Origin: Minisyncoccota bacterium
GTDB lineage: Bacteria; Patescibacteriota; Minisyncoccia; Moranbacterales; GCA-2747515
Direction: 5' to 3'
Assembly (NCBI GenBank): GCA_938044295.1
Contig: CALIRC010000110.1
Span: forward strand, 1-8,328
DNA length: 8,328 bases
Part shown: positions 1-6,250 of the stretch, piece by piece
How positions within the stretch are numbered: the stretch's first letter is position 1
Layout of the letters: each line of letters opens with the position of its first letter
Translations under genes and position numbers: made by a program
Notes under the pieces: generated by a model
What the model saw: the letters and a program-made list of their open reading frames with translations, nothing else
Database searches by the model: none
What the model was told of the DNA's origin: nothing

Positions 1-33
1 AATATAGGAATAAAAACTTCTCTCTTTTTCATG

Positions 34-150
34 ATAGTTTCATAAGTTTCTTAACTGGTATTGTTCTCTGTGCTTTAACATTACTGGAATTTTCTAAAAC
101 TTTCAAGTACATTATATTTTCGTCTGAAATTTAAACTATTATGAAACTAT
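34..150. repeat. 12-bp perfect inverted repeat, 93 bp apart
   Basis: ATAGTTTCATAA at 34-45 is the exact reverse complement of TTATGAAACTAT at 139-150. Similarity continues patchily on both sides of each arm (TCA before, GTTT after). A perfect 12-bp pair is not expected often in 328 bases, although AT bias raises the chance. It could be a remnant of a small mobile element or a weak long-range hairpin. No target-site duplication is evident. Confidence 0.4.
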
Positions 151-156
151 GTGATC

Positions 157-221
157 TACTCCTTGATGGTTTAGATTTTTCGACGTTGCCATCTTTAACC
201 ACTTTTTACATACTCCTTGAT
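157..221. repeat. 11-bp direct repeat pair
   Basis: TACTCCTTGAT occurs at 157-167 and again at 211-221, exactly 54 bp apart. On the minus strand each copy contains AAGGAG, which resembles a Shine-Dalgarno core, but neither copy precedes a plausible gene. The meaning is unknown. Confidence 0.35.
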
Positions 222-328
222 TTCCCCTCCTATCGTTCATGACTTTATTTCTGATTGATCTACGGCATTTAAATCGCTACTCTCTGCGAAATCAACACAT
301 CTTGCAAATTTGCTAGATTTTTTACTTA

Positions 329-2272
329 TTACCAAATGGTTATACGTTTTTTTGGCTCCGTATACATACTAGACTTTTCATGGATGTTAAATGCTCTATA
401 GAATGCTTCAGTGTGCGTCAATGGTCCATTAACGCGAAAATTTCCTGGCGCATGTGGGTCTGTCACAATTTGCTTTCGTAGTTGCTCAGGTCTTTGTTTT
501 CCAGCCTCTGTGAGAGCATATGCGTGGAAAAATCTTTGTGTTACTGTAAGGTCATCTTCGCCTATTGCTGACATGTCTTTTTTTGTACTCTCTAATGCAT
601 GCAGTGCGATCATTACACCACCTAAGTCTGCGATGTTTTCTCCAACTGTGAGTGCGCCCTGCACATTTAGACCTGGTAATGCTTCAAATGCATCATACTG
701 TGCGATTATTTTTTTTGTCAGAATATCAAATTGTTTTTTGTCTTCTTTTTTCCACCATGTATTTATATTTCCTTTGGAATCATAGAGTGATCCCTGATCA
801 TCAAATCCATGTGTGATCTCATGTGCAATCACTGTGCCAATTCCACCGTAGTTTAGAGCAGCATCAGCCTTTGCATCAAAAAATGGTGCTTGCAAAATCC
901 CAGCTGGAAAAACCATTTCATTGTGTAGAGGATGATAATAGGCATTTACCGTTTGTGGTGTCATTTCCCATAAGTTCCGATCCGTACGTTTGCCGATTTT
1001 GTGTATCTCTTTGGCATGTTGATACATTCTTGCCCTGAGAACATTTCCGAAGTAATCCGTTGATAGCACTTCCAATCCTTCATATTTTTCTAATTTTTCA
1101 GGATAACCGATTTTTATGCGCATCCTTCTGAGCTTCTCTAGTGCCTTTTTTTTCGTATCTACATGCATCCAATCATTTTTCTTGAGCCTTTCAGCAAATG
1201 CTTGACGGATATTTGTAGAGAGATCTTGCGCTGCTTTCTTAGCGCTTTCTGGAAAATGCTCTTTTACAAAAAGTGCACCTAATGCTTCGCCGACATGCGT
1301 ATCTATACTTGCAATCACACGCTTCCATCGCGGTTGCACTTGTTTAATTCCAGAGATTTCTTTAAGAAAAAATGTGAAGTGCGCTTCATAAATTTCTTCA
1401 CTGAGTAACGGTGCAAGACTTGTGATGATTCGCCAGAGCATATAGTCTTTTCTTGCTTGCAGTGAAAAGTCTTTCATAGCACTCCCAACAGCTCCAAAAT
1501 ACTCTGGTTGACCGACAATGACATCCGTCTTTGTCTTTACAGAAATATCTTCCATGTATGACTGCCACTTAATATTTTTACTTTTCTTCGCAAGTGTAGA
1601 GATACTCATTTTATTGTATTGTTTGTGCACATCTCGTATCTGTGTTTTTGTGCGTGCTTTTTTTGCGAGAAACATCTCTATACTAAGAACATTTTTGTGA
1701 AATGTTTTGACTTTTACTTCCGGAAAATGTTTTGCCATGCGAGTAAAGTGTTTTTTATACTGAGCACGTATTTTTTTGTATGCCACATCATCACTGATAT
1801 AGTATTCGCGGTCCGGAAGCGTGAGACCACCTTGATATAGATAGAGTGCCATTTTTTCAGATTTTTTTTCGTCTGGAGCAACAAATAGGATCCAAAAAAT
1901 ATTAATGCCAATCTCATGGCATAGCGCTACATAAGATAGGAACTCCTGCTCACTATCAATTTTTGATATGTCGTGCAACAGTCCTTCAAGTGGTTTAGTC
2001 CCGGCTAGATTCCTCTTTTTATGTAGACCACTTTTGTAAAAATCAGCAACGATCTTTTCTTGTTCTTTTGGTTTTTTCTGTTTTGCCGCATGCGTGACGA
2101 TTTTCTTTAGTTTTTGTTGATTTTGTTCATGCAATACGTCAAACGTGCACCAACGTGCCTTGTCATGCGGTATCTTGTTTTTCTTTAGCCATCCGCCTAC
2201 AGCATACTTGTAAAAGTCTTTTCCTGGTTTCTTTTTTTTGTCAATTACTGTTGTATCGAAGTATTTTGGCAT
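329..2272 (-). CDS. pepO: M13-family zinc metallopeptidase (PepO/neprilysin-like endopeptidase)
   Basis: This is a full-length 647-residue member of the M13 (neprilysin/PepO) family, which cleaves oligopeptides. The zinc motif HEITH is at residues 484-488, followed by GFDDQG. The third zinc ligand and its partner lie in GENIADLGG (Glu545, Asp549). The substrate-binding NAYYHP motif begins at Asn443. The C-terminal HAPGNFRVNGP block carries His607 and Arg613, which match the transition-state-stabilising His and substrate-binding Arg of neprilysin. The protein ends in Trp, as family members commonly do. The N-terminus is charged (MPKYFDTTVIDKKKK) with no signal peptide or membrane anchor, so a cytoplasmic oligopeptidase role like that of lactococcal PepO is inferred. 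The family DFYxYxxGxWL block sits at residues 19-29, which supports the ATG chosen. No good Shine-Dalgarno site precedes it. All catalytic residues are intact. The gene symbol is by family analogy. Confidence 0.95.
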   Translation of the reverse strand: MPKYFDTTVIDKKKKPGKDFYKYAVGGWLKKNKIPHDKARWCTFDVLHEQNQQKLKKIVTHAAKQKKPKEQEKIVADFYKSGLHKKRNLAGTKPLEGLLHDISKIDSEQEFLSYVALCHEIGINIFWILFVAPDEKKSEKMALYLYQGGLTLPDREYYISDDVAYKKIRAQYKKHFTRMAKHFPEVKVKTFHKNVLSIEMFLAKKARTKTQIRDVHKQYNKMSISTLAKKSKNIKWQSYMEDISVKTKTDVIVGQPEYFGAVGSAMKDFSLQARKDYMLWRIITSLAPLLSEEIYEAHFTFFLKEISGIKQVQPRWKRVIASIDTHVGEALGALFVKEHFPESAKKAAQDLSTNIRQAFAERLKKNDWMHVDTKKKALEKLRRMRIKIGYPEKLEKYEGLEVLSTDYFGNVLRARMYQHAKEIHKIGKRTDRNLWEMTPQTVNAYYHPLHNEMVFPAGILQAPFFDAKADAALNYGGIGTVIAHEITHGFDDQGSLYDSKGNINTWWKKEDKKQFDILTKKIIAQYDAFEALPGLNVQGALTVGENIADLGGVMIALHALESTKKDMSAIGEDDLTVTQRFFHAYALTEAGKQRPEQLRKQIVTDPHAPGNFRVNGPLTHTEAFYRAFNIHEKSSMYTEPKKRITIW

Positions 2273-2301
2273 TGTACTGTTTCAGTTGATTTATGTATTG
2301 C

Positions 2302-2310
2302 ATTTTATCA
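2302..2310 (-). promoter_or_regulatory. Extended -10 promoter candidate for the M13 peptidase gene
   Basis: On the minus strand TGATAAAAT reads as an extended -10 element (TGn followed by TAAAAT, 5 of 6 matches to consensus). It would start transcription about 23 nt before the ATG at 2272. The -35 position at 17-bp spacing is TAAAAA, a poor match, which is tolerable for an extended -10 promoter. The element lies between the foldback element and the gene. Confidence 0.45.
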
Positions 2311-2341
2311 CAGCTACAGAAGACTTTTTAGTAGATATACA

Positions 2342-2464
2342 TAGGACTTACGCATTTGAGTGTAATTTTAGGCAAAATCAAGGCTTTGCACGAACCATAG
2401 TTTACCTATGGTGAGTAAAAAACGTAGATTTTAACGACAAAGTACACCAAGTGCGTAAGTCCTA
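2342..2464. mobile_element. 119-bp TA-flanked foldback element (MITE-like)
   Basis: GGACTTACGCA at 2344-2354 is perfectly inverted at 2452-2462, and TA flanks both ends (2342-2343, 2463-2464). The symmetry runs through the whole element. Two 57-nt arms (2344-2400 and 2406-2462) surround a 5-nt loop (2401-2405, TTTAC). The tip CCATAG/CTATGG and an inner AAAATC/GATTTT pair perfectly. After the tip-outward 11-bp ends, the arms share TTG and GTGTA with one mismatch and a one-base shift. There is no open reading frame inside. Terminal inverted repeats, a TA target and no coding capacity are the signature of a miniature inverted-repeat element mobilised in trans; TA duplication is typical of IS630/Tc1-mariner-type transposases, but the family here is inference. 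It sits between the 77-residue gene and the M13 peptidase gene, and as RNA it would form a long hairpin that might stop or protect transcripts. Confidence 0.75.
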
Positions 2465-2553
2465 ATACAATCAAAGTGATTGATTTTTGATCATTATATA
2501 GCTGGAAGATTTGAGTGATGTTCTGCGAATGCTACTGTACATTGATTGGGAAC

Positions 2554-2787
2554 TTACACATCATTGAGATCATAATAGTCTTTGGTTGCCCAGAACATTT
2601 GGTCTGTATTCATTACCGTAGCATCCTCAATATCACACTTTGATATCAGTGCTTCGTGCGTTGTTTCATCTACGTTACGATCTTCATCATGGAACGTAAT
2701 ATACCCTTGTCCAGCATAATGGCCGCTCACATTTTTATTGTAGGAAAAGAATAGTTCATCTCCTATTGCTGGTGTGCCTTTGATCAT
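2554..2787 (-). CDS. Small acidic hypothetical protein (77 aa)
   Basis: I do not recognise this protein. It is acidic, soluble and without a signal peptide or membrane segment. It looks strand-rich at the start (GDELFFSYN...GQGYITFHD, residues 9-34) and ends in an aromatic/acidic tail (DYYDLNDV). It starts 20 nt after the stop of the SIMPL-protein gene on the same strand and so is probably cotranscribed with it and pyk. The upstream sequence (AGTAGAG, about 7 nt before the ATG) is only a weak ribosome binding site. Downstream there is a small hairpin (CAATCA/TGATTG, 2468-2482) and then the foldback element, either of which might end the transcript. Its tight placement favours a real gene, but the role is unknown. 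Confidence 0.65.
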   Translation of the reverse strand: MIKGTPAIGDELFFSYNKNVSGHYAGQGYITFHDEDRNVDETTHEALISKCDIEDATVMNTDQMFWATKDYYDLNDV

Positions 2788-2807
2788 ATTTTTACTCTAC
2801 TGGATGT

Positions 2808-3557
2808 TTATTCGATTTCAAAGATGACAGTCACAAATGACTGCAGCTCATTTTCGCCTATTGGAATTTGCGGTGCTACTTCTTCGCCGACACTAAGTGC
2901 TGCATCAAAAGATGCGGTTCGTGCAAAGTCTGCATATAGTCTTGCATCATCTTCCCTAAATCCTACGATGGTGCGTAAGCGAACACCTAAATCATCACCA
3001 AGTTTTTTTGCCTTTTGCTTTGCATCTTGGATTGCTTCTTTGCGGAGTTCTATGTGAATTTCTTCATCATCGTTTACGAAAAAATGCGGACCATTTAAGC
3101 TATCTATACCAGTAGATCCTATTGTGCCAAGTACTTTTTCTAGATTTTCAATTTTGCGTATTTTTACTTGTATATTTTGACTCACTTGATACCCATCGAT
3201 GCTACGGTTTCGCGTTTCTCCTTCGTAACGATACTTTGGAGAAACATTGTAGCTCTGTGTTTTTATGTCACTTTCTGCAATTTCAAAACTTTTAAGGGTG
3301 GTGAGCAGTCCAGTCATTCGCTCGTTAACAGAGTTTTTTGCGACTGTAATACTCGGCGCAACTTCAATTAACGCGAAAGAAATAGATGCAGTATCTGGTG
3401 CAACAAAACGCTCAGCTTTGCCTGTTACTGAAATTGTGCGCATAGATTCGTCAGATAAAGTGATCTTGCCAGCGCCATTTTTTTTGTCGTATACGGCAAA
3501 AAGCGCGAAACAAAGTGCAGCGGTGGCTATAACTGCGGTTATTGTTTGCATGTACAT
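2808..3557 (-). CDS. Membrane-anchored SIMPL-domain (DUF541) protein
   Basis: This 249-residue protein has an N-terminal hydrophobic segment (about residues 4-23) followed by a SIMPL/DUF541 domain (about 40-249). Typical family features are ISVTGKAERFVAPDTASISF (42-61), the central GYQVSQNIQVKI strand (122-133), and the helix with AKQKAKKLGDDLGVRL (179-194). The lone hydrophobic segment suggests an outward-facing domain tethered to the membrane, or an uncleaved or cleaved signal. SIMPL proteins form oligomeric beta-rich assemblies and are linked to stress in some bacteria, but the biochemical role is poorly defined. AAGAAG lies 7 nt before the first ATG, which favours MYMQ over the second Met at residue 3. 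It starts 54 nt after the pyk stop with no terminator between, and the 77-residue gene follows 20 nt later, so the three are probably one transcript. Confidence 0.9.
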   Translation of the reverse strand: MYMQTITAVIATAALCFALFAVYDKKNGAGKITLSDESMRTISVTGKAERFVAPDTASISFALIEVAPSITVAKNSVNERMTGLLTTLKSFEIAESDIKTQSYNVSPKYRYEGETRNRSIDGYQVSQNIQVKIRKIENLEKVLGTIGSTGIDSLNGPHFFVNDDEEIHIELRKEAIQDAKQKAKKLGDDLGVRLRTIVGFREDDARLYADFARTASFDAALSVGEEVAPQIPIGENELQSFVTVIFEIE

Positions 3558-3611
3558 ATGTAATCTTCTTAAAGTTAATTACCCCACTATTTGCACAATC
3601 TTAACGTATTG

Positions 3612-5048
3612 TTATATTTCTATTGCATGGACTGTGTTTGTCCCGCCTGAATGCCCAAATGGTACACCGGCAACTACGACGATTCGATCGCCTTTTTTTG
3701 CGTATTTACCTTTTTGCACAAGATCTTTGGCATACGTAACTACGTCAGGGATATGTGTAAATTTTTTTGTTATATGCAGTGGATATGCCCCAAATGAGAG
3801 ATTTGTCTGCGCTACTGTTTTTTGATATGGAGAAAGCACAAGTAGTGGTTTTGAGGATCTGTAGCGTGAGACAAGTCGCGCGGTCTTACCACTTTCTGTA
3901 AGTGCAATTATCATTTTTGCTCCGATGTCATGCGCTGTTTTTACTGCATAATGTGATATAGCATCTTCTATATTTATGTTGTCTGCTACTTCCTGTATTT
4001 GACTTTGCAGTACTGACTTCCTTCGGTTGGACATCTGTTCGGCTTCATATGCTATCTTTGTCATCGTTTCTACTGTTTTTGCTGGGTATTTTCCCATGGC
4101 TGATTCTTCGCTCAGCATAACGCCATCCGCACCAGTAAAGACTGCATGTGAAACATCTGCTACTTCTGCACGCGTAGGCACTGGGGCTTTTATCATTGAC
4201 TCGAGCATCTGCGTTGCGACGATTACTGGTTTCCCCACAGCATTGCATTTTTCGATCATCATTTTTTGCGCTGCTGGGACTTTTTCTGCGCCTATCTCTA
4301 CAGCCAGATCCCCGCGCGCTACCATTATGCCATCGGCTACTGTGAGGATTTCATCAAAGTGCTCTATCGCACTTGGGGTTTCTATTTTTGTGATGATCAG
4401 TGCCTTTGATCCATGTTTTTTCAGTAAATTCTTTAGGACAACAACGTCGCTAGCCCTCCGTACAAATGACATCGCCACAAAGTCAACATCTTCTTTAACT
4501 CCAAAAACAAGGTCTTTCTTATCTTTGGCTGTAATCGCACTGATACTGAGTTTCGTATCAGGGAGATTCACGCCGCGACGTGATCGCATAAACCCTCCAT
4601 AAATCACTTTTGCTTTCAAAGACTTCTTTCCTATTGAGAGAATTTTGACTACTTGCTTACCGTCATTTATGAGGATGCGCTCCCCTACTTCCACATCCTT
4701 TAAGAGTCCCTTGTAATTTACACTAAATTTTTTATTTGTGCCCAATACTTTCGATATCGTGATTTCAATCTCATCCCCCTTCTTTAATGTCACTTCTCCA
4801 CCCTCAAATTCTCCAGTGCGAATCTTTGGTCCAGAGAGGTCTTGGAGGATCGAAATCATCGTTCCTGATTCTTTTGCTGCTGCACGAATATTTTTAATCT
4901 GCGTGTTGGCGCTGCCATGATCGCCATGGGAGAAGTTGATTCGCGTAACATTGAGACCCGCTTTCATCATTTTTGTGAGTGTTTCTTTGGACTCAGATGC
5001 TGGGCCGATTGTTGCGACGATTTTTGTCTTTTTTTTCGTATGAAGCAT
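3612..5048 (-). CDS. pyk: Pyruvate kinase
   Basis: Pyruvate kinase converts phosphoenolpyruvate and ADP to pyruvate and ATP, the last step of glycolysis. At 478 residues it is a normal length. Visible motifs are KIVATIGPAS (9-18), RINFSH with Arg36, Asn38 and Ser40, DLSGPKIRTG (70-79), the catalytic KIE (Lys221, Glu223), metal-binding ARGDLAVEI (244-252), ATQM with Thr279, and PTRAEVADVSHAVFTGADGV (291-310). The B domain spans roughly 72-170 and the regulatory C domain about 350-478, ending GGTNTVHAIEI. Lys75 occupies the site of muscle Glu117 with Leu71 nearby, a pattern known from potassium-independent enzymes. The usual MLSGETAxGxYP reads MLSEESAMGKYP (311-322). The start is the only ATG close to the conserved N-terminus; no strong Shine-Dalgarno site is seen. 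It heads a probable operon with the SIMPL and 77-residue genes. Confidence 0.97.
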   Translation of the reverse strand: MLHTKKKTKIVATIGPASESKETLTKMMKAGLNVTRINFSHGDHGSANTQIKNIRAAAKESGTMISILQDLSGPKIRTGEFEGGEVTLKKGDEIEITISKVLGTNKKFSVNYKGLLKDVEVGERILINDGKQVVKILSIGKKSLKAKVIYGGFMRSRRGVNLPDTKLSISAITAKDKKDLVFGVKEDVDFVAMSFVRRASDVVVLKNLLKKHGSKALIITKIETPSAIEHFDEILTVADGIMVARGDLAVEIGAEKVPAAQKMMIEKCNAVGKPVIVATQMLESMIKAPVPTRAEVADVSHAVFTGADGVMLSEESAMGKYPAKTVETMTKIAYEAEQMSNRRKSVLQSQIQEVADNINIEDAISHYAVKTAHDIGAKMIIALTESGKTARLVSRYRSSKPLLVLSPYQKTVAQTNLSFGAYPLHITKKFTHIPDVVTYAKDLVQKGKYAKKGDRIVVVAGVPFGHSGGTNTVHAIEI

Positions 5049-5067
5049 GTTCGTTTTTTTTGAGGAC

Positions 5068-5092
5068 TTCTTCTTAGGTCGGTGCAGAAGAA
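5068..5092 (-). promoter_or_regulatory. Hairpin in the pyk 5' leader
   Basis: On the minus strand TTCTTCT and AGAAGAA form a perfect 7-bp stem around an 11-nt loop, extendable by a G-U pair. It lies between the predicted start of transcription (about 5107) and the ATG, ending 19 nt before it. There is no T-tract directly after it, so it is not an ordinary terminator. It may affect mRNA stability or translation; the stem is purine/pyrimidine-simple and could be coincidental. Confidence 0.3.
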
Positions 5093-5113
5093 ACTTATTT
5101 AATGATTTTCTCT

Positions 5114-5147
5114 ATCATAACATAAACTTACAGTGCCAGACTACCAA
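5114..5147 (-). promoter_or_regulatory. pyk promoter
   Basis: On the minus strand TTGGTA (5142-5147) is followed after exactly 17 bp by TATGTT (5119-5124), which overlaps TATGAT (5114-5119), so one or both may act as the -10 box. It lies just downstream of the terminator of the rlmB-like gene and gives a leader of about 60 nt to the pyk ATG. It would drive pyk, the SIMPL gene and the 77-residue gene. Confidence 0.55.
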
Positions 5148-5156
5148 CACACAAAC

Positions 5157-5178
5157 AAAAAAGGCCTACTTGACCTTT
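5157..5178 (-). terminator. Rho-independent terminator of the rlmB-like gene
   Basis: Read on the minus strand, AAAGGTC pairs with GGCCTTT (7 bp with one G-U pair) around the loop AAGTA, and the stem runs into six T residues. It begins about 33 nt after the stop of the methyltransferase gene. It separates that gene from the pyk promoter. Confidence 0.75.
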
Positions 5179-5210
5179 ATATGACCCTCCTCATTTCTTG
5201 GGATTTTTTT

Positions 5211-6011
5211 CTAATTTTTTTGCTGCCTTTTCCACTCATAGAGTGCTACAGCACTTGCTACGGAGACATTGAGAGATTCTACACCATTTTCCATCGGAAT
5301 AGGTGCGAGGAAATCACATTTCGCTTTTGCTTTTTGTGAAATACCTTTGTGCTCACCACCGATGATTAGTGCAGTGCGTGTATCAAATTTTTGCTGCCAG
5401 ATATTTCCTGCTGGAAAGTCATTTTCGGCACTGTCTGCATCATCGTGCATGTCAATTCCGTAGAGCCAGTATTCGTCTCGCTTGAGATTTTCCATTACTT
5501 GTCCCATGCCAGCAAACTGGATGATATCGATCTTGTTGATTGTACCTGCTGACGTCTTAAATACCGCCCCGTTTACTGGTGCCTGGTGAAAATCAGAAAC
5601 GAAGATCGCATTTACACCGCATGCAACAGCACTGCGAACAATTGCGCCAAAGTTTTGAACATCTTCTACTCCATCCAGTACAAGTACGCAGCTTCTGTCA
5701 TTGTCTTTATGTTTTTCAAAGAATGCTTCATATGTCGCATAAGAAAATCCAGTGTAGTATGCAATCACACCTTGGGTCATGTGGAGTTCTGTGCCACGAA
5801 TGAGTTTGTTTGCCTTTTTTTCATCTATTGATCGAACTGGAACGTTCTTTGTCTTTGCTAGTAATACAAGACTCTCCACAGATTTGAGTGCTTTTCCTTT
5901 TTCTTGCACTAGAAAAACTTCCACAATTTTTTCTGGATCATTTGCCAGAGTTTCGCTGACTGCATTTTTTCCGTAAATATAGAATCCCTTGCGCGGTTGA
6001 AATTTTTTCAT
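5211..6011 (-). CDS. rlmB: 23S rRNA 2'-O-ribose methyltransferase, RlmB/TrmH (SpoU) family
   Basis: The 266-residue product is a SPOUT-class SAM-dependent RNA methyltransferase. An N-terminal RNA-binding domain begins with FYIYGKNAVSETL (10-22). The catalytic domain shows the three SpoU motifs: LDGVEDVQNFGAIVRSA (112-128, with Asn120 and catalytic Arg126), IIGGEHKGIS (216-225), and PIPMENGVESLNVSVASAVALYE (from 237, with Asn248). The trefoil-knot fold binds SAM between motifs 2 and 3. RlmB in E. coli methylates G2251 of 23S rRNA in the P loop; that exact target here is inferred from family and could be a related tRNA or rRNA site. The reading frame is open back to 6086, but a near-consensus promoter at 6034-6062 falls inside that extension and similarity starts only after Met at 6011, so 6011 is chosen. 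The leader is short, about 20 nt, with no Shine-Dalgarno site. Confidence 0.92.
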   Translation of the reverse strand: MKKFQPRKGFYIYGKNAVSETLANDPEKIVEVFLVQEKGKALKSVESLVLLAKTKNVPVRSIDEKKANKLIRGTELHMTQGVIAYYTGFSYATYEAFFEKHKDNDRSCVLVLDGVEDVQNFGAIVRSAVACGVNAIFVSDFHQAPVNGAVFKTSAGTINKIDIIQFAGMGQVMENLKRDEYWLYGIDMHDDADSAENDFPAGNIWQQKFDTRTALIIGGEHKGISQKAKAKCDFLAPIPMENGVESLNVSVASAVALYEWKRQQKN

Positions 6012-6033
6012 ACGTATTTTTATAAGTGAGGAA

Positions 6034-6062
6034 ATTATACTACATATGTGCATATCTGTCCA
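6034..6062 (-). promoter_or_regulatory. rlmB promoter, near-consensus
   Basis: On the minus strand TGGACA (6057-6062, one mismatch to TTGACA) is followed by a 17-bp spacer and a perfect TATAAT (6034-6039). Transcription would begin near 6027, giving a leader of about 16-20 nt before the ATG at 6011. This decides against the upstream in-frame starts. Confidence 0.75.
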
Positions 6063-6161
6063 GTAACAAATTGTTTTCCGTAACACTTTTTTGTATTAGC
6101 TATCTCGGATAGGATTTACTCGTTGTATCACTTCCTAGTATAAAATTTCGCTAACAGCTGT

Positions 6162-6239
6162 TCACCTCTTAGTTTGACTCATCCAATCTTTTCCAAAGAA
6201 ATGCAAAATCCACCGAAATGAAATTTGCAGTGGATTCAT
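6162..6239 (-). CDS. Possible 25-residue hydrophobic peptide
   Basis: An ATG reading frame of 25 codons begins 11 nt after the stop of the upstream membrane-protein gene, whose stop overlaps an AGGTGA ribosome-binding-like site 11 nt before this ATG. The peptide is rich in aromatic and aliphatic residues (ISFRWILHFFGKDW) with basic ends, like a short amphipathic or membrane-seeking peptide. It overlaps inverted-repeat sequence that could instead be a terminator hairpin, and a frame this short arises easily by chance. No homology is claimed. Confidence 0.2.
   Translation of the reverse strand: MNPLQISFRWILHFFGKDWMSQTKR
6202..6236 (-). terminator. Weak terminator or attenuator candidate after the membrane-protein gene
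   Basis: On the minus strand AATCCAC (6230-6236) pairs with GTGGATT (6207-6213), a perfect 7-bp stem with a 16-nt loop, followed by TTTTGCATTTCTTT. An alternative stem joins TGCAAA with TTTGCA (6224-6229 and 6202-6207) and overlaps the first by one base. The large loop and broken T-tract make this a weak terminator. It starts 15 nt after the stop codon and nothing better is visible before rlmB. Confidence 0.35.
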
Positions 6240-6250
6240 CGAGAAATTTC

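Larger units (their letters stand above)
1..328. other. Gene-free flank with small repeats
   Basis: No convincing coding region is visible on either strand. The longest minus-strand reading with an ATG is 33 codons (139-240) and has no ribosome binding site. The stretch is AT-rich and contains a 12-bp inverted repeat (34-45 with 139-150) and an 11-bp direct repeat (157-167 and 211-221). It lies downstream of the M13 peptidase gene. I could not find a clear rho-independent terminator for that gene here: the short palindrome at 304-313 is followed by T residues only on the plus strand, which is the wrong orientation. It may be decayed sequence, but nothing shows what was lost. Confidence 0.6.

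Noticed and set aside
139..240. 33-codon minus-strand frame in the left flank
   Set aside because: No ribosome binding site precedes the ATG, it ends in the inverted repeat, and its composition resembles no known family.
411..785. Plus-strand reading frame of 124 codons
   Set aside because: It lies wholly antisense to the M13 peptidase gene across its conserved C-terminal region, is Cys/Ser-rich and has no ribosome binding site; it is a shadow frame.
2468..2482. CAATCA/TGATTG hairpin as a terminator of the 77-aa gene
   Set aside because: Only 6 bp, AT-rich, and followed by T residues on the plus strand rather than on the minus strand where the gene is transcribed.
3265..3825. Plus-strand reading frame of 186 codons
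   Set aside because: It runs antisense through the SIMPL gene, the intergenic gap and the end of pyk, with no promoter or recognisable domain.
4027..4602. Plus-strand reading frame of 191 codons
   Set aside because: It is antisense to the catalytic core of pyruvate kinase, where strong protein conservation on the other strand explains the open frame.
6012..6086. N-terminal extension of the rlmB-like gene from an upstream ATG
   Set aside because: The near-consensus promoter TGGACA-17-TATAAT lies inside it, and family similarity begins only after the Met at 6011.
6202..6236. H-type pseudoknot from TGCAAA/TTTGCA and ATCCAC/GTGGAT
   Set aside because: The strands interleave in the right order, but the loops that would have to cross each stem are zero or one nucleotide long, so the two stems cannot form together; treated as alternative hairpins.
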